A DNA stretch of 64,000 nt from Pseudomonas sp. GM48 (lineage in GTDB: Bacteria; Pseudomonadota; Gammaproteobacteria; Pseudomonadales; Pseudomonadaceae), in contig NZ_AKJM01000011.1 of the NCBI RefSeq assembly GCF_000282335.1, positions 1-64,000 of the forward strand. Reading direction: 5' to 3'. The notes under the pieces were generated by a model, which saw only the letters and a list, made by a program, of their open reading frames with translations, searched no databases and had not been told where the DNA came from. The translations under genes were made by a program, and so were the position numbers. This document shows positions 8,532-19,100 of the stretch, piece after piece. Numbering within the stretch: position 1 is the first letter of the stretch; each line of letters starts with the position of its first letter.

Positions 8532-9932
8532 TCAGCACGAGGATGCCAGGCGCCGTGACACAAAATGACTGTACGTCCCAATGACCAGCGCAACGACGAT
8601 CAACGCCGCCGCGACGGCGAACGTGACCCGCATCCCCTGCCCGACCGCTTCTGGTTGTGCGTGCAGGATATTGTTGCCGGCCGTGCCGAAGGCAAACACC
8701 GCGCCCATCACCGAAGCGCCGGTGATCAGCCCCAGGTTGCGTGACAAGCCGAGCAAACCGGAAATCACACCACGTTGCTGCGGCGCAATGTCCGCCATCA
8801 CGGCGGTATTGTTTGCCGCCTGGAACAGCGCATAACCGGCCGTGAGGACCACCAGCGGAGCGAGGTAGCCGAATACGCCGACGCTCATCGGCACAGAGGG
8901 AAGGATGCAAGCGCCGGTCAACATGGCAACCAACCCGATGGCGCTTGAACGCTGCGCACCCAATCGGTCGACCAGCCGCCCGCCAGGCACACCCGCCAAT
9001 GCCGCCACCAGCGGACCGGCCGACATCACCAGCCCGACACTCGCGGCGCTCAAACCCAGTGCCCCCGACAGATAGAACGGGCCGACCACCAGGGTGGCCA
9101 TGACCACCGTGGTCACCAGGGTGCTCATGGCGAACCCGGCGCTCAGCAGCGGATTGCGCAACACCGGCAATTTGACCAGCGGCGATGCGGCCGTCTGCTC
9201 GACGAACACGAACAGAATCAAGCCGATCACGGCTACCAGCAGCAGTGCCGTATTGAGCGGGCCGAAGCTGCCGCGTCCAAGGGTCATTGCCAGCGCGTAA
9301 GCCAACAGCGTCAGGACCAATACCAGCGTACCGAGCACGTCGAAGTCTGGCCGGGTGGACTGCATCGCATGGCGATCAACCGGTAAAAAGCGCCAGGCGA
9401 GTCCGATCGCCAAAACACCCAACGGTACGTTGAGCAAAAAAATCCCCTGCCAGCCCACATGGGCAATCAACACGCCGCCAAGCGTCGGCCCCAGGCAAGT
9501 GCCTAGTGCCGACATCGTGCCGAGCACGCCCATCGCGCTGCCCATTTTTTCCTTGGGCACCGCTCCGCCCACCAGGGCCATGGTCAACGCCATCATGATG
9601 GCCGCGCCGATACCCTGTAAGGCCCGGGCAGCAATCAGCGACCACAGATCGGGCGCCAGGGCACACAGGATCGAGGCGACGGTGAACACGGCAATGCCGA
9701 TCAGCAGCAATCGCCGTCGCCCCATCAGGTCGCCGAGCCGTCCAACGCTGACGATCAGTGCCGTGATGCTCAACAAGTAGGCGAGCACCACCCACTGCAC
9801 CGCCTGGAACGACGCTGAAAACACCTCGGCCAATGTCGGTAAACCTACGTTGGCGATGCTCGTGCCCAGGGACGACAGCAACATGGATAACGACAGGCCG
9901 GACAATGCGCCCCGGATCGATATGGACTTCAT
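8532..9932 (-). CDS. MFS multidrug transporter, EmrB/QacA (14-helix) type
   Basis: A 466-residue inner-membrane antiporter. The motif A loop [13 protein letters not shown] follows helix 2, and the N-terminal segment [16 protein letters not shown] is the typical EmrB/QacA helix 1. Start at the ATG at 9932, with GGAG ten bases upstream. It is divergent from the LysR gene at 10201, which is its probable regulator, with a REPIN between them. Its stop lies 157 bases upstream of the aminotransferase-ATPase start, on the same strand. Substrates are probably hydrophobic drugs or antiseptics, by family. Confidence 0.87.
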   Translation of the reverse strand: MKSISIRGALSGLSLSMLLSSLGTSIANVGLPTLAEVFSASFQAVQWVVLAYLLSITALIVSVGRLGDLMGRRRLLLIGIAVFTVASILCALAPDLWSLIAARALQGIGAAIMMALTMALVGGAVPKEKMGSAMGVLGTMSALGTCLGPTLGGVLIAHVGWQGIFLLNVPLGVLAIGLAWRFLPVDRHAMQSTRPDFDVLGTLVLVLTLLAYALAMTLGRGSFGPLNTALLLVAVIGLILFVFVEQTAASPLVKLPVLRNPLLSAGFAMSTLVTTVVMATLVVGPFYLSGALGLSAASVGLVMSAGPLVAALAGVPGGRLVDRLGAQRSSAIGLVAMLTGACILPSVPMSVGVFGYLAPLVVLTAGYALFQAANNTAVMADIAPQQRGVISGLLGLSRNLGLITGASVMGAVFAFGTAGNNILHAQPEAVGQGMRVTFAVAAALIVVALVIGTYSHFVSRRLASSC

Positions 9933-10060
9933 TTTCTCGCGACTCCACAAATTAGGTTGTCCCGAGCCTAAGCCCAGCCATAACATGGCGGAAGACGCAG
10001 CATTTGCACTTTATACGTGCATACAACGCCTCGTACCCACAAACCAGTGTGGGAGCGGGT

Positions 10061-10174
10061 CTGTGGCGAGGGGGCTTGCCCCCGTTGGGTTGCGAAGCAG
10101 CCCCAAAATCTCTGATGCACCAAAGATCTTGTGAGTGCTACGCACTCAAACGGGGGCAAGCCCCCTCGCCACAG
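10061..10174. repeat. REPIN, 26-bp arms (GGCGAGGGGGCTTGCCCCC type)
   Basis: Arms 10061-10086 and 10149-10174 are perfect inverted copies. This is a different REP sequence class from the one at 5448. It lies in the divergent promoter region of the MFS and LysR genes, ending only 26 bases before the LysR start. Confidence 0.9.
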
Positions 10175-10200
10175 GGTTCACTCCTACAGGAACTGATCCA

Positions 10201-11088
10201 ATGCCAGACCTGAATCTGTTGATCACTCTGAACGTGTTGCTCGAAGAAGGCAGCGTGGCCCGCGCCGCGCAGCGTCTGCGCCTGAGCCCGTCAGCCATGA
10301 GCCGGGCGCTGGCGCGATTGCGCGAAACCACGGGCGACCCGCTACTGGTGCGGGCCGGGCGCGGACTGGTGCCCACGCCTCGGGCGCTGGAGTTGCGCGA
10401 ACGCGTCGGCGTGCTGGTGCAGGATGCCGAAGCCGTCCTGCGCCCCGCCGAAGCACTCGACCTCAATCAACTGGCCCGCACCTTCACCCTGCGCACCAGC
10501 GATGGCTTCGTGGAAAATTTCGGACCGCCACTGATCGCCCGCATCAACCAGGAGGCGCCCGGTGTCCGCTTGAATTTCGTGCAGAAGCTGAACAAGGACA
10601 GCACCCTGCTGCGCGAGGGCTCGGTGGATCTGGAAACCGGTGTGATCGGTGAAGCAACCAGCCCGGAAGTGCGGACCCGGATGCTGTTTCGTGACCGGTT
10701 CATTGGCGTCGTGCGTGAAGGTCATCCACTGACTCAAGGTGAAATGACGCCTGTGCGTTATGCCGCCGCCCGGCACATCCTGGTCTCGCGCCGGGGCCAC
10801 GAAAAAGGCGTCATGGACGACGCCTTGAACGAGCTGGGACTGAAGCGGGACATCGTCACCATTGTCGCTGGCTTCTCTTCGGCGATTGCATTGGCGCGGG
10901 CTTCAGACCTGGTGGCCAGCGTACCGGAGCGGCACGTCGGCAACCTGTGCCAGGGGTTGCATTGCTTTGCCCTGCCGTTCCCCACGCCACCGATCACGGT
11001 TTCAATGCTGTGGCACCCGCGCATGGACGCCGACCCTGCGCATCGCTGGTTACGCGGTTGTGTGTGGGAGGTGTGCAGTCGGCAATGA
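10201..11088 (+). CDS. LysR-family regulator, probably of the divergent MFS pump
   Basis: A 295-residue LysR protein. The N-terminal winged helix (MPDLNLLITLNVLLEEGSVA onward, with RAAQRLRLSPSAMSRALARL as recognition region) is followed by a periplasmic-binding-protein-like effector domain. Start at the ATG at 10201, with AGGA nine bases before; an upstream in-frame ATG at 10135 would place the REPIN arm inside the coding sequence. Divergent orientation suggests it regulates the MFS gene. It runs tail to tail with the cupin gene, with only seven bases between the stops. Confidence 0.87.
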   Translation: MPDLNLLITLNVLLEEGSVARAAQRLRLSPSAMSRALARLRETTGDPLLVRAGRGLVPTPRALELRERVGVLVQDAEAVLRPAEALDLNQLARTFTLRTSDGFVENFGPPLIARINQEAPGVRLNFVQKLNKDSTLLREGSVDLETGVIGEATSPEVRTRMLFRDRFIGVVREGHPLTQGEMTPVRYAAARHILVSRRGHEKGVMDDALNELGLKRDIVTIVAGFSSAIALARASDLVASVPERHVGNLCQGLHCFALPFPTPPITVSMLWHPRMDADPAHRWLRGCVWEVCSRQ

Positions 11089-11095
11089 CCCTCGC

Positions 11096-11548
11096 CTACT
11101 CCTTCAGGATCAGCAGCGACTCACCTTTCTTCACGATGTAGGTCGCCAGTTCCGATGCCTTGCCCTGGCCTACGTTCTTCGCCACATGCGCGACGCCTTC
11201 GGGGATGTACAACGAATCACCGGCCTTGAGCGTCACCGGTGCCCGCCCCTCCAGCTGATATTCAAAAGTGCCGCTGATCACGTGCGCCACCTCGACACCG
11301 GGGTGAGCATGTTTGGGCGATGTCACGCCCGGATCGAAATCCACCCGCACTTGAAGGACTTCGCGATCGGCGGCACCGAGGTCTTCGCGAATCAGGTCCG
11401 TGCGATGCAGGCCCTGCTGCCAGCTTTTCATCGCCGGGGCCGGCTGTGCTTCCTGGGCTTGAGAGAGGCTCGCGACGGTGGCGAGCCCGGCGGCGGCCAG
11501 CACCAAACCAAGCCTGCCGATGGTGTGACGGGGGTTGATACGCGACAT
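11096..11548 (-). CDS. Exported single-domain cupin protein
   Basis: A 150-residue protein with a signal peptide (1-31, ending SQAQ) and one cupin domain. Motif 1 shows the metal ligands in SPKHAHPGVEVAHVISG (two His, and Glu). Motif 2 is GDSLYIPEGVAHVAKN, with the fourth His. A metal-binding periplasmic role is expected; the reaction cannot be inferred. An array of GATAC/GTATC motifs lies 79-153 bases upstream, resembling that of the EGKCG/EF-hand gene. Confidence 0.8.
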   Translation of the reverse strand: MSRINPRHTIGRLGLVLAAAGLATVASLSQAQEAQPAPAMKSWQQGLHRTDLIREDLGAADREVLQVRVDFDPGVTSPKHAHPGVEVAHVISGTFEYQLEGRAPVTLKAGDSLYIPEGVAHVAKNVGQGKASELATYIVKKGESLLILKE

Positions 11549-11626
11549 TGTCTTTCCTCCAGTTGAACCACGCCAAGCCGCGCCGAAAGTGACGCGATGC
11601 CGGTGGTTCCATTTGAAGGCCGCTGT

Positions 11627-11701
11627 GTATCGCCCGGGTGTCAGGAAACAGCGGATTTGTATGCCCGGGTAACGGCGAGCGTTGCGGATACTTGCAGATA
11701 C
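11627..11701. promoter_or_regulatory. GTATC/GATAC motif array upstream of the cupin gene
   Basis: GTATCGCCCGGGT begins at 11627 and a near copy, GTATGCCCGGGT, at 11659, 32 bases apart. GATAC occurs at 11687-11691 and 11697-11701, exactly ten bases apart. The paired GATAC spacing matches that at 1141/1151 upstream of the EGKCG/EF-hand gene. This suggests a shared regulator, but no factor is identified. Confidence 0.4.
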
Positions 11702-11731
11702 AAACCCGCCGTTGCGGGCACGTCGATGGTC

Positions 11732-12259
11732 TTACTCCCCCGCCGCTACCGGATCGGCCCCGCGACTGCCCTTGAACGCTTCGCGCCGGGCGCTGCGTTC
11801 GGCGCGATAGGCGGCGCTCGGTTCGCTGATCAGGTCCGCGCGGCGCAAGGGCTGCCCGCAATGCGCGCAAAGCGGTCCGAGTCCGGCTGGCTCGCCACAA
11901 CTGCGGTGGGTATAGACCACCGCCAGGCCTTCCCCGGGCGATTTGCACCAGGTTTCGCCCCAGGCCCGCAGCGCCAGGATCACCGAGTAGAACGCCTCGC
12001 CTTTTTCTGTGAGGTGATATTCGTAGCGCCGCGGTCGTTCGCTGTAAGCGCGGCGCTCTACGAGCCCGTCAGCCTCCATGCTCTTCAAGCGCGCCGCGAC
12101 CATTTGCGGCGTTCCGCCGGTCTGCGCCTGGAGGTCGTCAAAACGGTGGCTGCCCATGAACAACTCACGCAAGACCAGCACCGTCCAGCGGTCGCCCACG
12201 ACGGCTTCGGCCCGGGAAATCGGACACAGGGTTTCAGATACGGTTTTTTTCACCGACAT
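11732..12259 (-). CDS. HxlR-family regulator with C-terminal Cys pair motif
   Basis: A 175-residue regulator. It begins with the HxlR signature CPISRAEAVVGDRWTVLVLR and a winged helix to about residue 95. The C-terminal extension holds SCGEPAGLGPLCAHCGQPL, a small zinc-ribbon-like or redox cysteine cluster seen in some HxlR proteins. It is divergent from the isochorismatase-fold/aldehyde dehydrogenase pair, with 99 bases between starts, and is their most likely regulator. Confidence 0.85.
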   Translation of the reverse strand: MSVKKTVSETLCPISRAEAVVGDRWTVLVLRELFMGSHRFDDLQAQTGGTPQMVAARLKSMEADGLVERRAYSERPRRYEYHLTEKGEAFYSVILALRAWGETWCKSPGEGLAVVYTHRSCGEPAGLGPLCAHCGQPLRRADLISEPSAAYRAERSARREAFKGSRGADPVAAGE

Positions 12260-12358
12260 GCGGTATTGCCTCTTTCCTAGTTACTATGATTATCATATCA
12301 GCGTAAATTCCGAGCAACTACACTTCATCATCCATGGATTCTTTTGCGGAGAGCCGCC

Positions 12359-12991
12359 ATGTCCAACGCTACCTACCCTCTTGATCGGACGGCCTATCTG
12401 CTGGTCGATCCCTACAACGACTTTCTTTCGGATGGAGGCAAGATCTACCCCTTGATCGAGCCAATCGCCAAGCAAGTCGGCCTGCTCGACAACCTGCGCA
12501 TACTTGATCACACCATCCGCGCGCTCGACATTCCGGTGGTCATCGTACCGCACCACCGCTGGGAAAACGGCGACTACGAAAACTGGGATCACCCAAGCCC
12601 CACCCAGTGCAAGATCATGCACATGCATCACTTCGCACGCGGGGAATGGGGCGGCGAATGGCACCCCGACTTCGCGCCGAAGGACGGCGACATCGTCGTG
12701 CAAGAGCATTGGGGGTCGAGCGGTTTTGCCAACACCGACCTCGATTTTCGCCTCAAGCAAAAGGGTATCACCCACGTGATCATCGTCGGCCTGCTGGCCA
12801 ATACCTGCATTGAGGCAACCGCCCGTTACGCTCAGGAACTGGGCTATCACGTCACCCTGGTACGCGATGCGACCGCCGCCTTCAAACCGGAAATGATGCA
12901 TTCAGCCCATGAACTGAACGGCCCGACCTTCGCTCACGCCATCGTGACCACCAATGAACTGGTTGCCGCACTGGCACAGGCAGGTGTGTGA
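12359..12991 (+). CDS. Isochorismatase-fold cysteine hydrolase
   Basis: A 210-residue hydrolase of the isochorismatase-like superfamily. D17 (LLVDPYNDFL) and C150 (LLANTCIEATAR) are the expected catalytic Asp and nucleophile. The third triad residue, normally a Lys before the EHW...GFANTD segment, appears here to be Gln115 (VVQEHWGSSGF), by alignment from memory. Start at the ATG at 12359, with GGAG eight bases before. Its TGA overlaps the ATG of the aldehyde dehydrogenase gene, so the two are coupled. Probable substrates are amides or carbamoyl compounds. Confidence 0.82.
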   Translation: MSNATYPLDRTAYLLVDPYNDFLSDGGKIYPLIEPIAKQVGLLDNLRILDHTIRALDIPVVIVPHHRWENGDYENWDHPSPTQCKIMHMHHFARGEWGGEWHPDFAPKDGDIVVQEHWGSSGFANTDLDFRLKQKGITHVIIVGLLANTCIEATARYAQELGYHVTLVRDATAAFKPEMMHSAHELNGPTFAHAIVTTNELVAALAQAGV

Positions 12992-14556
12992 TGCAGTTGA
13001 CAGGCAACCTGCTGATCGGCGCCAGTGATGTCGGCGCCAGCGAAGGAACCATGAAGGCGCTCAATCCCGCGACAAACCAGCCGATTGAACCGGCGTTCGC
13101 CCTGGGTGGCCCGACCGAGGTCGAGCGTGCCGCGACCCTGGCCGACGAAGCATTTGACGCTTACAGCCATACCTCGCTCGCCGTGCGTGCGGCGTTTCTC
13201 GAACGCATTGCCGACAACCTCGACAGAGTACGCGAGACGCTGGCCGCACGGGCCGCCCTGGAAACCGGTCTGCCACAAGCGCAACTGGAAGGCGAGGCCC
13301 TGAAGGCCGCCACCCAGTTCCGCCAATTCGCCGATGTCGTGCGCAAGGGACGCTTCCTGCAACTGGCCATCGACCCGGAACAACCGGAGCGCCAGCCACG
13401 CCCGCGCATGGACCATCGTCTGCAAAAAATCGCCATCGGCCCGGTGGCGATTTTCGGCGCGAGCAACTTCCCCATCGCCTACTCAGTCGCGGGTGGCGAT
13501 ACCGCGTCGGCACTGGCGGCAGGCGCCACCGTCATTCTCAAGGCGCACAACGCGCATCCCGGCGCCTCGGAAATCCAGGCCCGCGCCATTCGTGAGGCGG
13601 TGCAAGCGTGCGGGCTGCCCGAAGGCGTGTTCTCGATGGTGCGCGGCTCCGGCAATGCCATCGGCGAAGCGCTGGTCGATCATCCGCTGATCAAGGCCGT
13701 GACCTTTACCGGTTCCGAACAAGGTGGCATGGCGCTGTATCGGCGTGCGCAGTTACGTCCCGACCCGATTCCGGTTTTCGCCGAAATGACCAGCGTCAAC
13801 CCGACCTTCATCCTGCCCCAGGCACTCGCCGAACGGGGCGCGCAGATCGGCGATGGTTTTGTTGAGCGCATGCTGGTCAATGTCGGGCAAGCCTGTCTCA
13901 AGCCGGCCATTCTGGTGGCCATCGAAGGCACTGGTTTTGAAGCGCTGCGCCACGCCATGAGCAAACGCGTATCCGAGGCCCCCGCACGCACGATGTTGAC
14001 ACCTGGCATCCATGGGGCGTACCTGAACGGTCTCTGCTCAATCGAAAACGCCGGTGCCCGCCTCGTCGCCGTTGGCTCGACATCGACCGCAGAGGTGGAT
14101 GGCCGTTCAGCGCTGTTCGAGGTCGATGGCCAACGCTTTCTCGCCGAACCGTTGCTTTCACAGGAGGTATTCGGCCCGTCAGCGCTGCTGGTGAAGGTCA
14201 GGGATGAAGCGGAACTGTTGAGGGTCGCGCGCTCATTCAAGGGGCAACTCAGCGCGACCCTGCATCTTGAACAGGACGATTTGCCACTGGCCCGTCGCTT
14301 GCTGCCAACCCTGGAGCGACGCACCGGGCGCATCGTGGTCAACGCCTTCGCCCATCCGCAGGAAGTGTGTTTTGCCACCGTGCATGGCGGGCCGTTTCCA
14401 GCCACCTCGGACAGTCGATTTACCTCAGTGGGCATGACCTCCATCGAACGCTTCCTGCGCCCGGTGGCCTACCAGGGCTTTCCGGATGCCCTGCTGCCAG
14501 AGCCGCTGCGCGATGGCAATCCCTTGGGGCTGCCGCGCCTTGTGGACGGTCAATAA
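12991..14556 (+). CDS. Aldehyde dehydrogenase, alpha-ketoglutaric semialdehyde dehydrogenase type
   Basis: A 521-residue NAD(P)-dependent aldehyde dehydrogenase. Visible catalytic residues are N159 (FGASNFP), E265 (FAEMTSVNP) and nucleophile C302 (NVGQACLKP). Length and the AEMTSVNP motif fit the group that oxidises 2-oxoglutarate semialdehyde to 2-oxoglutarate, a last step of sugar-acid and hydroxyproline breakdown. No other enzymes of those routes are adjacent, so the physiological aldehyde is uncertain. The start codon overlaps the upstream stop by one base (TGATG). A REPIN follows 28 bases after the stop. Confidence 0.85.
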   Translation: MQLTGNLLIGASDVGASEGTMKALNPATNQPIEPAFALGGPTEVERAATLADEAFDAYSHTSLAVRAAFLERIADNLDRVRETLAARAALETGLPQAQLEGEALKAATQFRQFADVVRKGRFLQLAIDPEQPERQPRPRMDHRLQKIAIGPVAIFGASNFPIAYSVAGGDTASALAAGATVILKAHNAHPGASEIQARAIREAVQACGLPEGVFSMVRGSGNAIGEALVDHPLIKAVTFTGSEQGGMALYRRAQLRPDPIPVFAEMTSVNPTFILPQALAERGAQIGDGFVERMLVNVGQACLKPAILVAIEGTGFEALRHAMSKRVSEAPARTMLTPGIHGAYLNGLCSIENAGARLVAVGSTSTAEVDGRSALFEVDGQRFLAEPLLSQEVFGPSALLVKVRDEAELLRVARSFKGQLSATLHLEQDDLPLARRLLPTLERRTGRIVVNAFAHPQEVCFATVHGGPFPATSDSRFTSVGMTSIERFLRPVAYQGFPDALLPEPLRDGNPLGLPRLVDGQ

Positions 14557-14584
14557 ACGAAAATGCGTAAACCATTCCGCTAAC

Positions 14585-14684
14585 TGTAGGAGCGAGCTTG
14601 CTCGCGATGGTCGTTAACGAAAACGCGTGCTTGCTGGCTAAGCGCGGTGCTCTTGAGTCCATCGCGAGCAAGCTCGCTCCTACA
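14585..14684. repeat. REPIN, 26-bp arms (GCGAGCTTGCTCGCGA type)
   Basis: Arms 14585-14610 and 14659-14684 are perfect inverted copies of the REP core GCGAGCTTGCTCGCGATGG. It lies between the convergent ends of the aldehyde dehydrogenase gene and the pump operon, where it may also help end transcription. Confidence 0.9.
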
Positions 14685-14696
14685 ACAACGGGTTAG

Positions 14697-16115
14697 TCAG
14701 TTGTTTTTCGCCAGCCTGGTTTCACCACTGTCCCAACCACCGCCCAAGGATTTGTAGATCGCCACAATGGCGCGGTACTGATCAGTTTCACCCAGTGCCT
14801 GGGCATCCTCGGCATTCAGCCGTTCGCGTTGTGCGTCCAGTAACACCAGATAGTCCACCACCCCTTCCTTGTATTGCGTCGCCGCCAGATCGGCCGCGGC
14901 ACGACTCGACTCGCTTTGCTTGATCAGCGACAGCAAGCGTTGCTGGCGCTTGCCGTAGTCGCTGAAGGCGTTTTCCGACTCCTCCAGTGCGAGCAACACC
15001 TGTTGCTCATAGGTCGCCAATGCACCCTCGGCCTCGGCGTTTGCGCCACGAATACGCGCCCGCACGCTGCCCAAGTCAAACGCGGCCCAGGTGATGCTCG
15101 GCCCCAGGCTCCAGGCGCGAGCGGCACTGGAACCGATTTGCGAACCACGCCCCGCCGTGAACCCGAGGAACCCGCTCAAGCTCACCCGTGGAAACAGGTC
15201 GGCGGTGGCCACGCCGACATCGGCGGTGGAAGCCGCCAACCGGCGCTCTGCCGCGAGCACATCCGGGCGCCGATGCAACAGCTCGCCGGGATCGCCAATC
15301 GGCAATGCCTTGGCGATGGCCGGCAAATCCTTTGGACTCAAGTCGATGCTCAGGGTGTCCGGGCGTTCGCCCAGCAGCGTGGCGATGCGGTTTTTATCGC
15401 GTACCTGTTCCGCCTGCAGTTGCGGCACGCTCGCCTCGACCGCCGCCAACCGCGCATCGGCACGCACCACGTCGAGTTCGTTACCCACACCAGCGTCACG
15501 CAGACTCACCGTCACGCTGCGCGATTCACTTTGATTCTTGAGGTTGGCCAGGGCGATTTTTTCCCGCAGTTGCGCACCGCGCAGCTGACCATAGGCATCC
15601 ACCAATTCGGCGATCATGGTCACCCGCAGTTGGTAGAGGTCCGCCGCCGAGGCGTCTTCCCGGGCATCGCTGGACTCCAGTGCGCGCTGGATGCGCCCGA
15701 ACAGATCGATCTCCCAGGCCATGTCCAGGCCCAGATCATAGCGTTCGGTATTGACCCGACGCTCAGTCAGACCCGGCACCTGCGACTTGCCCTGCTGGCT
15801 GCTGACCCGACTGGTGACCACGGGCAGATTGTCGTTGCTGATGTCATCGCGAATGGCCCGTGCGGCTTTCCAGCGGGCGAAGGCCACGCGCAAATCGCGG
15901 TTGCCATTGAGCGCTTTGCCGACCAACTGATTCAGCGTGGGGTCATCGAATTGCTGCCACCACACCGTTTCGAAACGCGTTTGATCGTAGTTGGCCCCTT
16001 GTGCCGAGACAACATGGGCAGGCGCTGTGTCCGGGGTTTTGTAATCCGGCCCAACAGTGCAGGCGGCCAATGCCGCGACCAGGAGGCTGGGAAGAAAGAG
16101 CTTGAAAGCGTTCAT
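14697..16115 (-). CDS. RND efflux outer-membrane channel, OprN/OprM type
   Basis: A 472-residue outer-membrane lipoprotein. The signal peptide ends in the lipobox LAAC, giving Cys at residue 20. Two OEP repeats follow, with the long helical hairpins of a TolC-like trimer and the conserved LLHRRPDVLAAERRLAAS segment. Start at the ATG at 16115, overlapping the stop of the inner-membrane pump gene (ATGA); longer frames are antisense-like Arg-rich sequence. It is the third gene of a MexE-MexF-OprN-like operon. Confidence 0.9.
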   Translation of the reverse strand: MNAFKLFLPSLLVAALAACTVGPDYKTPDTAPAHVVSAQGANYDQTRFETVWWQQFDDPTLNQLVGKALNGNRDLRVAFARWKAARAIRDDISNDNLPVVTSRVSSQQGKSQVPGLTERRVNTERYDLGLDMAWEIDLFGRIQRALESSDAREDASAADLYQLRVTMIAELVDAYGQLRGAQLREKIALANLKNQSESRSVTVSLRDAGVGNELDVVRADARLAAVEASVPQLQAEQVRDKNRIATLLGERPDTLSIDLSPKDLPAIAKALPIGDPGELLHRRPDVLAAERRLAASTADVGVATADLFPRVSLSGFLGFTAGRGSQIGSSAARAWSLGPSITWAAFDLGSVRARIRGANAEAEGALATYEQQVLLALEESENAFSDYGKRQQRLLSLIKQSESSRAAADLAATQYKEGVVDYLVLLDAQRERLNAEDAQALGETDQYRAIVAIYKSLGGGWDSGETRLAKNN

Positions 16116-19100
16116 CAGTGTGCCTCCGGATCTATAACGTTGAGCGAGTGAACGTGGGCCGCCTTGCGCGCGGCTTTGCGCTCGATGTAGCGACGAATGA
16201 GGACGAAGAACACCGGCGTCAGCAGCAAGCCGAAGAAAGTCACCCCGAGCATCCCGGAGAACACGGCGACCCCCATGGCGCGACGCATTTCCGAACCGGC
16301 TCCGGTGGAAGTCACCAACGGAATCACTCCCATGATGAACGCGATCGAGGTCATCAGAATCGGCCGCAGACGCATGCGGCAAGCGTCCAGCACGGCTTCC
16401 AGCGGCGACAGGCCCTGGTCCTGCCGGTCCTTGGCGAACTCGACGATCAGGATCGCGTTCTTGCACGCCAGGCCCACCAGTACGATCAAGCCGATCTGGG
16501 TGAAGATGTTGTTGTCGCCCTTGGAAATGATCACCCCGGCAATCGCCGACAACAGGGTCATCGGTACGATCAGGATCACCGCCAGCGGCAGGCTCCAGCT
16601 TTCATACAGGGCAGCCAACACCAGGAACGCCAGCAATACGCAGAGCGGGAACACCAGCAACGCGGTGTCGCCGGACAATATCTGCTGGTAGGTCAGGTCG
16701 GTCCACTCGTAGGTCATGCCGTTCGGCAGTTCTTCCTTGAGCAGCTTCTCGATGGCTTTCTGGGCCTGGCCGGAGCTGAAACCGGGAGCCGCCGCGCCGT
16801 TGATTTCCGCACTGATGAAGCCGTTGTAGTGCATGACCCGATCAGGCCCCGACGTCGGGCTGACCTTGATGAACGTGGCGAGCGGAATCATTTCTCCATG
16901 ATCATTGCGCACCTTCAACTGGCCGATCTGCTCCGGCTCCAGACGGAATTGCTGGTCAGCCTGAACGTTGACCTGCCAGGTGCGGCCGAAACGGTTGAAG
17001 TCGTTCGCATACAGAGAACCCAGGTACACCTGCAACGTATCGAAGATGTCGCTGACAGCCACGCCGTGAGTCTTGGCTTTCTCCCGGTCGATGGCGGCAT
17101 CGACCTGCGGCACGTTCACCGTGAAGCTGGTAAACAGATTGGCCAGTTCCGGCACGCTGCGGCTCTTGGCGATGACGTTCATGGTCTCTTTGTACAGGGC
17201 TTCATAACCCAGGTTGCCGCGGTCTTCGATCTGCAGTTTGAAGCCACCGATGGTGCCCAGGCCTTGAACCGGCGGTGGCGGGAACACGGCGATGTAGGCG
17301 TCCTGAATGCTGCCGAATTTGGCGTTGAGTGAAGCGGAAATCGCCTTTGCCGACAGGCTCGGGTCTTTGCGTTCATCGAAGGGCCGCAAGCCGATGAAGG
17401 CGATACCGGCGTTCGGGCTGTTGGTGAAGCCATTGATCGACAGCCCCGGGAATGCCACGGCGCTGTCGAAACCCGGCTCGTTCATGGCGATGCTGCTCAT
17501 GCGCCGGATCACCGACTCCGAGCGATCAAGGCTTGCGGCGTCCGGCAATTGCGCGAAGGTCACCAGGTATTTTTTATCCTGGGTCGGCACGAAACCGGTC
17601 GGCGTGGTGCTGAAGCCCATGTAGGTCATGGCGATCAGCCCGGCATACACCAGCAAGGCCACACTGCTGCCACGAATGACCTTGGCGACGGCAACCACGT
17701 AACCATGGCTGGCTTTTTCGAACACGCGGTTGAACGGTTTGAACAGCCAACCACCGAACAGACGATCCAGCACTTTGGAGAAACGGTCTTTCGGCGCACC
17801 GTGGGCCTTGAGCAATACCGCAGCCAACGCCGGCGACAGGGTCAAGGAGTTGAACGCCGAGATCACCGTCGAGATGGCAATGGTCAGGGCGAATTGCTTG
17901 TAGAACTGCCCGGTCAATCCCGAGATGAAAGCTGCTGGCACGAACACCGCGCACAACACCAACGCCGTGGCGATGATCGGGCCAGTCACCTCGCCCATGG
18001 CTTTCTTGGTTGCCTCGATCGGCTCGAGGCCCAACTCGATGTTGCGTTCGACGTTCTCCACCACCACGATCGCATCATCGACCACGATCCCGATGGCCAA
18101 TACCAGGCCGAACAGCGACAGGGCGTTGAGCGAGAAACCGAACAGGTGCATCACCGCAAACGTACCGATCAGCGATACCGGCACCGCCACCAGCGGAATG
18201 ATCGAGGCGCGCCAGGTTTGCAGGAACAGGATCACCACCAGCACCACCAGGATCAGCGCTTCGAACAGCGTGTGAACCACCGCTTCAATCGAACTGCGCA
18301 CGAAGATGGTCGGGTCGTAGACGATCTCGTAGTCCATGCCCTCCGGGAAGTTCTTCTTCAGTTCAGCCATCTTCGCCCGCACCTGGTCGGAGACGTCGAT
18401 CGCATTGGAACCCGGGCGCTGGAAGATCGGCATCGCCACCGCTTCCTGGTTATTGAGCAAGGCGCGCAGAGCGTACTGGTTGGAGCCGAGTTCAATCCGC
18501 GCAATATCCTTGAGGCGTGTGATTTCGCCGTCCGGACCACTGCGGATAATCACGTTCTCGAACTCCTCCTCGGTGACCAGCCGTCCCTGAGAGTTGATCG
18601 ACATCTGGAAGCTCGTGGCGTTGGGCGCAGGCGGTGCACCCAGTTGGCCGGCAGCGACCTGGCGGTTCTGTTCACGGACTGCGTTGACCACATCGGTCGC
18701 GGTCAGGTTGCGTGAAGCTGTCTTGTTCGGGTCGAGCCAGATACGCAGCGAGTAGTCGCCGATACCGAACATCTTTACGTCACCGATACCGTTCAGGCGC
18801 GACAGCTCATCCTTGACGTTGAGGATCGCGTAGTTGGACAGGTAGAGCATGTCGTAGCGTTTGTCCGGCGAAGTCAGGTGCACCACCATCGTCAGCTCGG
18901 GCGAAGCCTTGTCCACGGTGATGCCGATGCGCGTCACCTCTTCGGGAAGTTTCGGCTCGGTTCGGGTCACGCGGTTCTGTACCTGCACCTGGGCGTTGTC
19001 CAGGTCGGTGCCCAGGGCGAAGGTCACCGTGAGAGTGAGCCGACCATCGGCCGTGGACTGCGAATACATGTACAGCATGTTCTCGACGCCGGTGATGGCT

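Noticed and set aside
14874..18715. Long plus-strand frames (about 390-425 codons) opposite the RND operon
   Set aside because: Same shadow effect; no ribosome site, no family motif, composition dominated by His, Arg and Gln.
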